A DNA stretch of 64,000 nt from positions 1,302,001-1,366,000 of the forward strand of contig CAJFCV020000003.1 of the NCBI GenBank assembly GCA_904066235.2, written 5' to 3'. Every line of letters begins with the position of its first letter. The stretch's first letter is position 1. A model generated the notes under the pieces. The model was not told the DNA's origin. It saw only the letters and a list, made by a program, of their open reading frames with translations, and did not search any database. Source of the DNA: Bursaphelenchus xylophilus. Its lineage: Eukaryota > Nematoda > Chromadorea > Rhabditida > Aphelenchoididae. The position numbers and the translations under genes were made by a program. This document shows positions 35,001 through 50,000 of this stretch, in pieces.

Positions 35001-38000
35001 ATTAAAATAGCGACATTAACTTCTCGGACACCTCACGCGATTGCACTCTAAGCGGCATTCAACTTGTACGGATCGGGAAAAAAGGAAAAATCCGAATTTC
35101 ACGGGATTACGGACGTCTGAGGAGCATTTTTTTGAAATTTTGGGCAATAATTTGAAGCCAGAGCTGGTTAAAATACGTTGACCAGACTTCTTCCTTCTAT
35201 AGAGAAAAGAAAAAACAAAAAAAGCTGAGATGACGTCATGACACTCTTGATACTACTAGCTGCGAGAAATCCTCATTATTTTTCCGACAGAATAGTACCC
35301 GAGGGAAAAAAGCCCTGGAAATTGCATATGCCACCAATTTCCTCTCAGACCGGGCCCTAATACGGTTGCACTGTGCAAATTGAGTTTTTGAGACAGTTGC
35401 ACGGTGCAAAATGCGTTTTTCGAAAAACGAAGCCATTATCGGTCAAAATGAACAGTGCAAAATTGCAAAAAATTCTCAAGATTTTTTGTCGCAAATAGTA
35501 TCAGTTCGGGCAAAGAATTTAGTGTAAATCGGCGAAAAATTAAAAATAAAAATTCATTTTTCTGGTCATCAAATGTGTCAGTACTAAAAAAGAATACAAT
35601 TTGTTGATACTATAGGGCCTTAGTACCACTGAGGACCGCAAAAATACAGTAATCGTGGTTTCGGTTTTTCGAAAAATTTGATTTTTTGCGTTTTCTCGAA
35701 TTTTGGCCAGTCTCAAAAAAAATCGTTTTAATACCTAAAAAAGCTACCAGAAACCGATCAATTTGATATCATCAAGAAGTCTAGAAAACGTACTACAAGG
35801 CCGACTAAGAAATTTTTCCCTTACCCCTCTGAATTTTCAGAATCAGCCTTTCAAAAAACCCCATCAAGCCGCCCAAAGTCCGAAAACCTCCCCTTCCCCA
35901 ACCCGTTTCCAACCGCTCTACTACAAACCCTACCCACTAATCTACGTACCCCCAACGTGTGTACGCGATCCCAGACACAACTACATTCGACATTTCCACA
36001 CCCGCTGTAATCGTTGGCCGTTGCAAACAAGCCGTTAGCGTGACGCAAAATACAGAACCCCGGCGAAATGCTACGGTATTTTCGCGTATTAGCGAGAAAT
36101 ACAGGGAACTATAAACCGGCGAACCGCCGAATGTCGCTATGGCGAACTGTTGGGATGTTGGGCTTCGGCGGGGAAAAAGATGTAAAAGGAAAGGAGAAGT
36201 GATGACGTAGGTAGGTGTAGGTGTTGAAATAGAGTGTTGTAAAAAAAGTAATTGAGACTCTAATTATCAAAAATTAGCAGAAAAGCGACTGAAATTTTTA
36301 GAACTATTACGTTTTGGACAGTTATTTGGAGTTTTCGAGGAATTTCCAAAAAATACGTCATCATGACATGATTAATTGAGTATTACAAAGATGTGAAAAA
36401 TTTCTCAAAAGAATGTATGTCGCATAAAAAGAGCGTAAAAAAACATTGCGACCAATTTTTCGCAAAAATATGTCATGATGACGGATTTTTTGGAATTTTG
36501 GAAAAATCGAGAAAATGGCAAAATTTGGTGAGAATTGATAGTAGAGGTGTTTGCAAGAGGTTAAAAAAAATTTTTAGCTATAAAAAAACCTATTTGTTTG
36601 CCAAAAATTGAGCTAAAGTGGGCTAATGTCAAGTACAATATAATTAATTCCCTGAATCCCGCTAAAAACCCCATTGCAAGCAGTCAAGCGCTTAGTTAAG
36701 CCAAAAAAGTCTGCAACTAAATCCGGCGTCACTTACATCTTCGTTGATGAGATCGTCGATCAGCTGAAAGTAGTCGGTGTCCGATGAATATTGCCTGCGG
36801 GGTCCACGCCGTTCGCTGGAAAAGCTGGCGAATTCCTGGTAGTTCGGCGTCTCCACGGCGTGCTGAAGATGCGGGGCGGGGAATGAGTGCGGCGGCTCGT
36901 TGAATTGGGGCTGCGGAAAGGGCCGGCTCGATGATGAGGGCTGCTCGGCTGAAATCAAGCGATAAGCAACGAAAAGGAAGCGGTTAACAAGGAAATCGGT
37001 TAGCAAGAATGATGGCAAGCAAGTGAAGAAGGTTTGTTGTGAGAGTAGCAAGTTTGTAAAGTCGTTGGAGTAATTTTTGGCGTTTGCACTGTGCAGAAAA
37101 AGTCAAGCGCCCAGAAAAGCCTATTGCACGGTGCGATGTGAACTTTTGTTTTTGCACAGTGCATGCCGCAAAATGAGTGCGAGCGACAGCCCAAAAAAGC
37201 CTATTGCACGGTGCCAAAAGCAAGAAATTGCACAGTGCAAAGTGAACTTTTGTTTTCGCACAGTGCATGTCGCAATAGCGATTTTTGGCGTTTGCACTGT
37301 GCGAAAAAATTCAGAATGCGAGCGACAACCCTAAAAAGCCTATTGCACGGTGCAAAAAGCAAGAAATTGCACAGTGCAAAGTAAAACTTTGTTTTCGCAC
37401 AGTGCATGTCGCGAAAATCACTCCAGCGACTTCGAACTTTAACCAGGCGACAAATTTTGCTGCCGCAAGCCCACATTAATTTTCCGACAGACTGATATAA
37501 ATTTCTGGATCCATAGCCGCAAGGCTAGAAATTTCACTCAATCAAAAAAAATTTTTTTTTTTTGATTTTTGAATATCATTCTGTCGGGAAAATAATGAGC
37601 ACAATGTCGCTGCGCCGATCACATCGCTGAAGTCAAAAGCAATTTGATTTTGACTATTAGACAATTCATTTTCTCAGCGGCCATGCGATTTTCGATGCGA
37701 CAGACTGCTCATTATTTTCCCGACAGACTCATAGTACGTTTTCAGCGTCACATGCGAGATTTCGCAACTTTTTGGCGGGAATATACCGAAACGCCGGGGT
37801 GGTAATTATCGCCAAATCTTGGCAGCAAACCGGCCGCGGGGCCGAGTCTATAATTTTCGAGTGCTCGACCTGCCCTTTTACAGCGCCCCGGCTCCTCATT
37901 AAACCGCCGACTGACATTTTAATCCACAAAAATACAATTTTTGAGACATTTTGGCGGGGCCGAAAAACGACAAAATTTCGCACCCTCATTAAAGCCGCAT

Positions 38001-41000
38001 CCACTTCTGGACCGGCGCCGGCGCCGCACTGGATCTTTGTCTTGCAGAGAGGTGGCGGAGATCACTCCACCGACTTTGCGAATGCAATAACAGAACGCAA
38101 AATTTTTGAAAAATCTCGGAAAAACTGAAAAATCTCATAAAGACTGTAAAATACGACGAGAATTCTTTTCCCTTTAAAAAATTAAGCAAATTTTTGCGAA
38201 GGAAGTTAGAATACCCAACAGCTGAATGCGGCAAAGACGCTTACGTAAATAAATTAGCAAAAGAATTGATTATGAATTCACAATGGAGTGCGGACCGTAA
38301 TTTGGAATGTAAGCGCAATATAACAAAGCAATTCATGGTGAATAAAGAGCAAAAAAATTAGTAAAAAAAGGGTGACGTAGTAAAATTTGGATAAGGAAAT
38401 TTTTGAGAGGTCTCAAAAAATTTTTTTTGACCGATTTTTTGGGAGAAAAAAATAATTTTTTTTACTGAAAAAATCAAAATTTTGATAAAAAATTTATCAA
38501 AATTAAAAAAAATCCTTCACAAAAAGTGCAAAAATTTTAAAAATGTCTCAAAGACCATCCCTACATCATATTTTTGACATAAAGAAGACTAAAATACCCA
38601 AGATAATCCGCAAAGAAGCCGAAAAAAGATTGCAACAAAAAGCCAAATAAAGTGCGTAGACTTTTCGTCGCTAGGCAAAAAACCCCCTTTTGCACAGTGC
38701 ATTCCACTTTTTCGCAGATTTCGCACCGTGCGACAAAATATCGCCGCGACGTAAGCGACTTTTCCAACTGCATCGCCGCGGCTTTGCACCGTGCAAACCA
38801 CTTTTTTAATTTCGCACGGTGCGAAAAAATCAAAAAACTGCACAGTGCGTGAGCGACAAACAAAGGAAAAAAAGCAAAATGCACGGTGCAAATCAAAAAT
38901 TTCGCACCGTGCACTTTTAGGTTCTGCACCGTGCATCAAAATATCGCCGCGGTGTAAGCTTCTTTTCCACTGCGTCGCCGCGATTTTGCTAAATCCATCG
39001 CACAGTGCAAGCCTCTTTTTTTAATTTTGCACTGTGCGAAAAAACGAAAAACTGCACGGTGCGTGAGAGAAAAGAGAAAATGCACCGTGCGCCGCGACAA
39101 AAAGTCTACGCACTTTCGAAAAGGCGTAGAACTGTTTGTGAATTGGTATTTTTAGAAAGTACAATGTTTTCTTAGAGAATTGGACATCATAGTTTAACCG
39201 AATACTATTATAATAGAAGTGTGGTAAAAGCAAAGTATATATGTTAGGCGGAAGCTAAAAAATTGATGGAGAAATTTAGATAAAAAATTTTTAATTTACT
39301 CGGTAAATGTCTGTTATGAACTTTATAACAAATTTTTTGCAAGCCTACTTCAGAACAAAGCGGATTAAAAAATTAAAAATAAAAAAAAATATTGCGGATG
39401 TCAAGTAAACAAGGCAGCAAAAAAGTACAACTTATGGGACACCCTAATAGCTTACTAATGATGTTGATTATAAGAGGAATTGATCAAAGCGCTACGCTCA
39501 GATTTTAATGAAACTTGGCACAAATTTAGAATAATTTTTTCTATGGCATATATGAGATTTCTAGCTTGCGCTTGCATAAATAATAAAAAGATTTTTAATT
39601 CGGAAGTTGATGAAATTGGACGTTTTTCTGCCGGTTTGTAAAATTTCCAAATTGCCAAAAAATTTTTTTTGTAAATTTTGTCATAGAAAAGTTTCATCCA
39701 TATTTCTACCCTAGAATATAACATTTCCACAAAAAGTCATTTTTTCCGCGCAAAACAGGCAAAGATATGGCCAAAAGTTTTTTCTCCTTGACCGCTCTCC
39801 GCTTTCCGCGTACTCTCTCGACCGCAAAGTCAATATCTCGGCTGCTCTTGCAAAGCGAGAGCTAAAACGTTCAGGAATTAAACTGTAATCCACATAGAGA
39901 ATAATACCAAAACTTTAAAAATTTCCGCCTCCGGAAATCCCAAAAAATCACCTTTTTCCTCAAACCTTAACTTCCCCAAAAAATCATCCTCCCTTTAACA
40001 ACAAATTAAAAGTGTGAAGCGGACGGTGCATATACGGCTGGCCACACCTTTTGCTATATGTCAGTGACATAATTTTAATCTCTCAAACATAAATTAATTA
40101 CACGATTTGCGGGCTTTCGCAACCCGCGAAATCCTGTTGGTTCTGCGGTTAATCGGGATTAGGGCCCCGAGGGCATGGCGAAAAAAAATTTTTTTTTTTC
40201 GGCTTTGAGAAATCTTTTTGACAACGAAGACGAATGCACTTTAAAAGGGGACCGCAAGAGGGGTTGGTGGGGTCTTAGAAGCACTACAATGGCGCTCAGA
40301 TTTTGTCGGGAAATCATGGACCTCATATGTATGTAATATTCTAATTTTTACAGCAACAATCGCATAAAAATTGCAAAAAAATCAAATTTTTGCAATTTTT
40401 GGTCTTAAAAATTGCTTATTGTCAGCAAAATAAAAGTCTCACCCTCAAGATACCCCACTCAAAATCTCATCAAAAATCACGACGATTTAGTAGAACAGAA
40501 GCCCCATTATATACTAGTTTATTGTAAGAAAAGTACACCATATGACTCAGTACATATGACAGATAATTTTTAAAATCTACGTCATTAGAGCCCGAAAAAG
40601 TCTTAATTAAGGCGGTAGGAATTATAAGTGCAACGATAATCAGAGGCTAGAAAAACGTTTGAGTTCCGAGAATATGATGTTTATTGTACGGTATGAAGGG
40701 TTGCGAAATACGATATACCAGACGTACGACAACGTAATCACATGGTTTTTCTGCAACGTTTTTTTGCACAAAAAATTGTGGTAACGAAAAGTGGCTTACA
40801 AGGGAAATGCGACATCCCAAAAAAGCCTATTGCACAGTGCAAGGTGAACTTTTGTTTTTGCACATTGCATGTCGCCGAAATCACTCCAGCGACTTTCGAA
40901 CCGCATAGTAAAATTTGGCACAAATTTGGACAAGTTTTTTGTAGGGAATATGCAAAATTCCTAGCTCTCGCTTTTCAAAAAAAAACAAGATTTTTAGCCC

Positions 41001-44000
41001 GAAAACTGAAAAACATTTTGACAATTCGTCGCGAATTTGTCCATGAACAACCTTTATCTCCTATTTCTACCGTAGAGAGTAATGTTTCCATAAAAAATCA
41101 ATTCTTACCGCGCGAAATTGGCAAAGATATGGCCAAAAAGATTTTTTTTTGCTCTGGCGCTCTCCGCAGTTTGTGTACTCTCTCGTCTCGGACCGTTGAG
41201 TATCTCGGCGGCCCCTATAAAACAGGAGGGCTAAAAATCAGCATGAAGTTTCAACATAAATGTGATCTAAGAACAACGTATCTTCAAAACTGTAAAAAAT
41301 CCCAGCGTAGCACCTCAACCACTTCCTCTGTAATTGCAAGCCAAGTCCGCCAAGAATGCGAGTATTTGGCGGACCTGCGAAAGGTTAGACAGTAACTTTG
41401 TTTACTCCAAAGCTCATAAACGGAATTTTGAACCGCATTTTCTAACAACCGACTAAAGTTTTGGTGAGTAAACAAGGCTACGGTAGTGTTCGGATCTACT
41501 AAAATATTTTATACGAGCAACTAGAACTGTAATTTTTAGCTCGTGCTTTGCAAGAGCAACCGATATGCTCAACGATCTTTGAGGAGGATAGAGTGTGCGA
41601 AAAGGGGAGAGCGGTCAGAGAAAAAAAAACGATTTTCTTACCGTATCTTTGCCCGTCCGGCTGATAAAAATTTTTTTTTTGCGGAAACATTACCCTTTAT
41701 GGTAGAAATAGCCATGACACTTTTTATGCCAAAATTTACAAAAAATTTTGGCTAGGTTTGGGCTAGAACTTCGGTTTTTCCTATTTTTAAAAAACTTGAT
41801 TTGGCAGCTGTACAAACTCACAGAAAAATCCCGAATTTTCATCAACATCTTTGCTATAAATCTTCGATTATTTTTGCAAAGCGCGGCTCAGGAACCTCGT
41901 ATTAGGAAATGCAACCTTTTATACAAAAATTTGCGAAAAACAGTAATTATTCTGCCAGCTTTTGAGCTAAAAATCTTGGTTGTTTCTGCAAATCGCCAGC
42001 TAGAAATCTCGTATATGTCTTACAAAAGATTTGTCTAAACTTTTGTCTAGTTTCGTTAGAATCTGAAAGCAGTTTCTGCGATACTCAATTTTATGAGTAA
42101 ACTAATTCTTTCCTACCTTCTTTACTATAAATCCTTAGCTTTTCGTGCTAACCTTCGATCTAAAAAATAAAAATCTCGGTCATTTCTGCATAGTGCTAGG
42201 CATCTCGCATGTCTTAAAGAATATTCCAAATTTGTCCCAAGTTTTATCGAAACTTGAGCGCCGCACTTCGAGCACTTGCCCGGTAATGTCAATTACAAAC
42301 CTCCGCAGAGCGAAACCCCGTTCCGAGTGAATTTTTTCGCCCTATGCGATTTTTTCAGGCAGGTCTCGGCGTTTTATCAGTCTGTCGGGAAAATAATGTG
42401 CACCTTGGAATTGATCGCTTTGCAACAGCTAGTCGGGGATTTGGTGTGCAACTGCGACAAGACGAGGCATTTTGCTGCGAAAACTCCACATTATTTTCCC
42501 GACGTACTGATAGTATACTACGTCCGATAGGCCGAAAAATATCTGGAAATTCATAGCTTTCTTATTCTTTGACTCCCCGAAAAATATAAAAGCTATGATC
42601 GTACAAGAGACAGCGACGCGCCCACTGACACAAGTCACGCTTGCCGTATTTTTACACTCGTTTCTAATTGATTTCCGCCAACACTATAATAAGAATAAAG
42701 ACGTCTATTGTCTAACAAGACCTGCGGCTACTACAATCCCAACCTCAAACCCGGCCATGACTCACAGCTTTTCGCAAGTCTCACGTAACCACCGGCCACC
42801 GCTTTACTAAATGCCTGCGGAATGTTTCTTGGGGGGGCCTCGCAACATGCGCCGTGCATACTACATTACCGGGCATCAAAAAGCAAACAACAGGAGTTTT
42901 GTTACAGTAACCGAAGGAGTGAAAAAACTCGCAAAAATCCGCGGATTTGCACCGGGAGGCCGCGATTGACTGCTTATGTAGTGGGTAACCTTTCCACACA
43001 ACTCTTTAAGATTTAATCATTTCATTGAATAATTACACGCGGCCTCTCTCTTGCCTTGCATAAATCAGCGAACGTAGTTTCCTGTGTGTGTGTGTGTGCA
43101 CTTGGCCCGCGCCCGCCGTGCTTTGTGCTGTGGCGAAATTTTGTATAGTTAAAGAAAGTGGCGGTAGAAGAAGTGGGAAGTGATCTTTGGTCCGGAGAAA
43201 TTTGAATTTTGAATTTCTGGGAGACTCAGTTAAATTTAGTAAAAAACATTTTCAAAATGAAAAATGAACAAAATTGAATTCTTGATTTAGAATATTAGTC
43301 TGTCGGGAAAATAATGAGCATGCATCGAAAACCGCATCGCCAAAAAAGGAATTTTCTTCGCGGCAAAATCAAATTGGTTTTCATTTCAGTGACGCAATTG
43401 GATCAGCGACATTTCGCTCATTATTTTCCCGACAAACTGATTTTTAAAAATAAAAAAAAATTTTTTTTTGAAATTTTTAAAAATAAAAAAAAAAGTAAAA
43501 AAAATTTTTTGGTGTTTCAATGTCTGGATTAAGATTTTGAAAACTTAAAAATATTAAAATTGATAAAAAATTTACATGACTCCAATAAAAAATCAAAAAG
43601 TTTTTTCATTTCCAAAAATTGAAAAAATCCAAAAAAATCAAAAAATTTTAAATTTCAAAATTTCATATTGAAGATCAAAAAAAAATAAAAATTCGGACTT
43701 TAAAAGATATTTTAGCCTATAAACTACACATAATTTACTTTTTTGCTACCCAAAATTTTAAAATTTTTTAAAATTTTTTTTTTTAAATTCAAAAACATCA
43801 AAATACAATTCCTCTTTGAAATGCCATAGAAAATTGGAAATGCAACATTTAAAACATATTTTGGCCAATAAACTATAATTCTACTTTCTCTTATTTCCAA
43901 AAAATTTCAAAATATTCAAATACCAAAAATCAAAAAAAAAATCACTGTTAAATCATATAGAAAATACAAAATGCTGCATTAAAAAGATATTTTGGCCTAT

Positions 44001-44016
44001 ATACTACCATTTTTTT

Positions 44017-44058
<42 letters not shown>

Positions 44059-47000
44059 TGCAAATACATATTTCAAAAATTTCAAATTTTCAAATCTCAA
44101 AAATCAAAAAAAAATTTTTGTTCTGAAATCCCACAGAAAATACAAAACTGCAATTAGTAAGACTAATCCAGACCAGAAACTATCTCCTCTCACTAGAATT
44201 TCCCTCCATTTGCTTGAAATTCTCCCGCGAAACCCAACTAAAGACCAGTTTCTCTAGCTTGTGAATAATTTGCAAAGTTGCCAAACGTATTTGTGAATTG
44301 TATCCGAATAAAGGGCGCGGAAAGTTTGTCGAAATCCCCGCCGTACAGACACAAATACCATGAAAGTACTTTGGTCGGACATCAGACTTGAGGAATACAT
44401 TGTTGGGGTTTCGCAACGAAAACTTTTGTATTTTTAGAAGTTTTGGATGCAAAAAAACTCGGTAACCAGCTCAGAGGTGAGCTGAAATTTAGCGAAATTT
44501 TTTTAAATGGCAATAAAGAAAGAATTGTTTTCATGGAAACACGTGGGGGAGTACTTATATTGTAGTAGGGATATGTGTCTTGGATCTCTGAATTAGTTTG
44601 AAATAGTGATAAAAACATGTGGAACACTAAATTTTGGGTTTACAAATTTTAAAGATCTTATGCTTATATAAGAAAAAATAGGAAAAAAATATTTTGAAGG
44701 GGGCATTTTATACGAAAAATTTATTTTTTAGGCAAGTTCTTACAGTATTTCTTTTGGATCCAATGCAAGCACATAAGCAGTAAATTTTGCTAAAAAATAC
44801 TGATGTGTCATCTCAGACTGTCGGGAAAATAGTGTGGCTTTGTCGCGCCTTGGAATCTCCCGCGATCGCCTTGCAACGGCTCGACGCCGCTGGAAGTTTG
44901 GTGCGCGGCTGTAACCTCACCAGGCGAAACATATCGCCGCGGTGCCCGCCAGTATTTTCCCGACAGACTGATATTGATCTGCAAAAATCTTAGCTCGCGC
45001 TTTCCAGTCGCTGTCAAGATATTTGACAATCTCTGCGGCCGAGAGAGCACGAAAAAAGCGGAGAGCGGTCAATGAGAATACAAAAAAGACCTTTTGCCCG
45101 TATCTTTGCCAGTTTGGTGCAAAAAAAATAGTTTTTTTTTGTAGTAACTTTACCGTCTATTGTCGAAATAGGCAAGAAATTTTTTATGAAAAAAATCGCA
45201 AAAAAGTGTCGCATTTTTGCCAGCTTTCGACCTAAAAATCTCGTTTGTTTCTGCAAAGCGCGAACTAGATGTCTTACATACACTTTAGACAAAACTTTTG
45301 TTTCACAAATTCTTTAAAATTTTCATTAAAACCCGTTGAATTTCCGGAGCATTTCTCCAGCCACCCTACATATCTACATGTGAATTTGATCGCCAAAAAA
45401 ATCCCATTTACCGCAGTTCCCTCCGCAAATCGCCAAGTCCCCAAACAACGTTGACGTTTCCAGTGTTTTCGCCTCTAAATTTAACCTCCTTTTTCCGACT
45501 ACAACGGTAAGGATTAGCTACAAAAGTTTTCTGTTCCAGCGTCAACATCACGCGAAAGGCCTTTGTTTTTTGCCAAAAAATCCCCTTTCATATTGGTGGG
45601 GAAATGTGTGCGAACAACGCCCCGGGCTTAGAGATTAACGTCCGAACAACACGGTAAGGGCATACAAAAGGAATTGAGGCCCAATTTGATTACAAAGGTT
45701 CCGGAAAAGAAATTTGATTAGCTTTGTTTGGGGATAATTGATGTCTTAATGGGCTTAAAAATGGGTTATTGAGAGATTTGAAAGTTTTATTGGACTTTTT
45801 TAATAAGCTGAGTTTTTCGGAAAATCAACAGGATTTTAGAGGAAAAAATTTGAATATGCAAATTTTTTGAAATTAAAAAGCTTGTGTATGCAAACTTTTT
45901 TAATAAAACACAGTATCTTGCTGCGATAAAAAACTTTTTTTTTGAAAATTGAAAAATTTTGGAAGAGAAAAATTAGCATATGCAAATTTTATCAAATTTA
46001 AATTTCGAATATGGAAATTTCTTTAAAATAAAAAGTTTTTGGATTTAATAAAACACGTGAAAAATTTGAAAGTAAAAAAAATTTTGGAGAGAAAAATTTG
46101 CATATTCAAATTTTTTCAAACTTAGTTCGTAAATATATGCAAATTTTTGTATTGCAGGATTTTCTATAAGCCGTAAAATAATCAGCAAGTAAAAATAAAA
46201 ATCGTATATTCCAGAAAAAAAATCAAAAAAAAAAGAAATATGCAAATTTTTTGAATTTCAAAAATTAGCATAAATTTTAAACGAATTTTTTCGCCTCCCG
46301 AATGGAGAAAGACCATACTCCAAGACCGATTACCGTAGTTTTCCGACCATAAAATAATCTTTGCATAATTGAAAAAAATAGTTAACTATGCAAAATACAA
46401 TTATTCATAAGCTCCGTATAAGATCTCAATTATTCCGCTGATCAAATAACACAGATTGATAGATAATTCGCAAAATCACAAGGAATAAATGAAACATAAA
46501 TTCATTAGCATATTCCAGCATATGCAGGAATTTACTGAATAATGCAGTGGTTGTTTTTTTTTCTAATGTCTTAAGAGATTTTTTAGAGAACTCAAATTTT
46601 ACGTGTAATTGAAAATTCGCCGTCATGTACGTGCAAAAAGAAGGGATCAAAAAAAATATGCAGAAAATTCAGAAAAAATAAAAAAAAAATTTTTTTTATC
46701 TCAATTTTTTTCGTTTAAAATTGCAAAAAATCGCAAAATCAAATAACAAAAATACTGTAGATTGTAATGACGCTTATAAAAAACTATTTGGAGACAAGAA
46801 AAGTTCAAAAAATCCCAAAAAAAAATTTTCTAAAATCTCAAATTTTTTTTCTTCAAAATTGCCAAGAAATTCAAAATCCACAAACAAAAATGTTGTAGAT
46901 TGCAATGGTACTTACAAAGAACTATTTTGAGACAAGAAAAAATCAAAAAATCCCAAAAAAATTCCAAAAAAATTTTCAAAAAATCTCAAATTTTTTTTTT

Positions 47001-50000
47001 GCTTCAAACTTGCCAAAATCTCAAAATTAACATAAAAAACATTGTAGGTTGAAGACTGTATAATAAAATGTCTATTCTTGCAAAATAAGACCAAAAAATT
47101 TAAAAAATCCAAAAAAATTTGAAAAAATTTTCAAAAAATTTAAAAATTTTTTTCGTTTCAAGCTTCAAAAGATCTCCAAATGAAAATAAAAAACACTGTA
47201 GATTGAAGACTGTATAATATAAATGCCTATTCTTGCAAAAACAGACCAAAAAAATGCAAAAAATCCCAAAAAAAATTCAAAAAATCTAAAAATTTTTCAC
47301 TTCAAACTTGCCAAAGATCCCAAAATCACCAAAAATAATAAAAAAACAACAGTAGTAAAATCAAAACCCACCATAATCATGTCCGGGACTGGGCGTTTTC
47401 AGCTCCTCCATGTCGACGGCGGGCTGGCGGCGAAACCGGGCCGTACGCTCGAACCCGTTTTCAAATTGACGATTGTACTGAAAGTTGAGCGATTACCGTA
47501 TGATGTCTGGTCGAGGTTCGTATATTTTTAGCCCGATTCGTTTTTTAACGACATTACCTCTTTCAATACGTCATCTTTTTATCATGCGTTTTTATTATAG
47601 GGTTGGGAAGTGTGATATTTCCGAGTTTTACGTTGGAAACATGGTGTAAAATGGTGGTAAAGGGCGTTGGGATCTTTTTTCGGAGTACAAGGGACATTTA
47701 GATTTTTCGGTTTTTTTGAGGGCAAGGGACCTTTAGAAAACATTTTTTTTTTTGAATACAAGGGACCTTCGGAAATCGTAGACCAGAGAACACATTCAAC
47801 TTTGATATTGGCTTAAAAAGTCTCATGAGTATTTCTACCGTAAAAAGTAAACTCTAATTTCCACAAAAAAAATCAACTTTTTTCATGTGGGCAAAGATAC
47901 GCAAGCAAAAGAAATACGGCAAATAGCCTGCGCATTTTTAACGATAACTGGGTCGCTCTTCAAAAAACCGCCCCAAAAAAGGCGAGTTTGCAGTTTGCAC
48001 AGTGCAGTTTCGTTCTTTTGGCACTATGTCGCGCCCCCTTTTTCCAAGCCATCTCAATTTGTCGGGAAAATAATGCGCAACCTGTCGCATCGAAAATCGC
48101 ATCGCCGCCGAGAAAATGGATTGTCTTCGCGGCAAAATCAAATTGCTTTTCACTTCAGCGACGCGATTGGCTCAGCGACATTGTGCTCATTATTTTCACG
48201 ACAGACTGATATTCAAAAATCAAAAAAAATTTTGATTGATATTGGCCCGTAGGCCAATATCAGTCTGTCGGGAAAATAATGTGGATTTTTTAAATAGCCC
48301 ATCATTGCTTTACGGCGGCTAGTTGAAGATTTGTAGGGCGACAAGGCGAGACATTTTGCCACGAAAATTCCACATTATTTTCCCGACAGACTGATATCAC
48401 TCTGTCGGGAAAATAATGAGCACAATGTCGCTGCGGTTGTTGAAGCCAAAAGCGAGTAAATTTTGCCGCAACACAACTCATTTTCTCAGCGGCAAGCTCA
48501 CATTTTTCCCCGACAGACCGACAAAACCCCCGAAATTTCGAAACTCCAGCTCAACCCGGTCTTGCAAATGACTCGCCAGTCGCCTGTACCACCCCATTAA
48601 ACCCCCACGCCCTGCCCATCATTGTAATTTTTTGCGTAATTTTTTTGCTCCGCGAATTGTCCGTCGCCCCGCTCCACACTTGTGCGAGAGGTGGCGTTTT
48701 TAATCTCTGCAACCGACAATTTCTCCGACCAACTACTACCCTTCCGCGCCCTGCACACATACACATCGTATACAACCCACAGTTTTCGCGTGTCCATTAA
48801 TCCGCCGAGTCCAGACATTGCGCAACACACCGGTAATTAAATTCGTGGCCCCACGGCACGTGAAGGGGGAAGCGCCCCGCCGCCGCCGCCGGGGGCAATG
48901 GGCGACCGACCCGATTTCGCACGTCGTTTGGGACGTCATTTTCCCGGTATTTTTAGCAACAATTATTTACAAAATTGGGTGCGGAAGAAGGTGAGTTTGA
49001 AGGGAATTTTTGGAAAATTATTTTCCGTGTTTTTTTTGAGGCAAAAAAATGCAAAAAATTTAAATAAAAAATTTGAATTTTTGGATTTTTTTTTGATTTT
49101 TGTGAATTTTTGAGAATAAAGAAACGACAATTGTGTTTTCAAAAAATTATACAAGCTGACAAGTCTCTAATTTAGCTTTTCATCATCGATTTTTAACTAA
49201 AAAATCAAAAAATCCCGTTTATGGCCAAAAAATTTTTTCATCTCCGATTTGCCTGAAACTTGGCAGAAATCCAGACTATAGCTGTCTGATAAATCCCTGA
49301 AAATTTTGGCTTATATTCTCTAAAACTAACCGAGATTTTTAACTCGAACTTTGGAAAACCCCCATTTTTCCAATTCCTAACCACCAATTCCCAATCTGAC
49401 ATCCTTACGCAAAAAAACTACAAAAATTTACCCGAGCCCTTGTCATCGTTTTCAAATCCGATGTACGCATTCTATTGTGTAAAAAATTCCGGACCAATGT
49501 TCGTTATAAGCGGGGATTAGTCGGTTGAAGTCGGCGCGGCTTAAACGGCTAAACCTATACGCAATTGGGAAGCTCTAGAGCAACATTCCAGTTCATCTTC
49601 ATGTCAAGGCGGGAAAAAGAGCAGAGGAGTTTACATCCGGTGTGGAATTTTTTGGGAAGATTAGAAAAGTTTTTGGGGCTAAGGTAGTACAGCCCCCCAG
49701 TCCAGTTCAGCCCCCCATGACCCAGTACAACCCCCCTCGTCCATTCTGAACCCCAAAATTTATTTCAAAGAATTAATCCAAGTTGTACGGTCCAGCACAA
49801 GCCCCCTACGTTTTAGATGAAGCCCCTTACGTTTTAGATCAAGCCCCCTACGTTTTAGATGAAGCCCCCCTACGTTTTAGAAAAAGCCACCTACGTTTTA
49901 GATCAAACCCCCAACGTAGTAGATCAAACCCCCACTTACATTTTTTGTATTATTCTAATTTATTCATTATGTGAGGTGTGAAACGGGCAAAACAGTCGGG

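Larger units (their letters stand above)
36949..47371. other. Intron 2 of nhr-6 (10.4 kb)
   Basis: Filled with family E elements (37059-37432, 38649-39116), family A copies, decayed family B copies and homopolymer tracts, listed separately. Positions 43500-44160 are A/T low complexity. No nested gene is supported; the 217-codon plus ORF at 40742-41395 runs through family E and B relics. Confidence 0.7.

Noticed and set aside
40742..41395. 217-codon plus-strand ORF
   Set aside because: It runs through an E1 fragment and a decayed family B copy, so the open frame is a by-product of repeats.
49783..49974. ORF with APYVLDE repeats
   Set aside because: Translation of a minisatellite whose unit length varies; not a conserved repeat protein.
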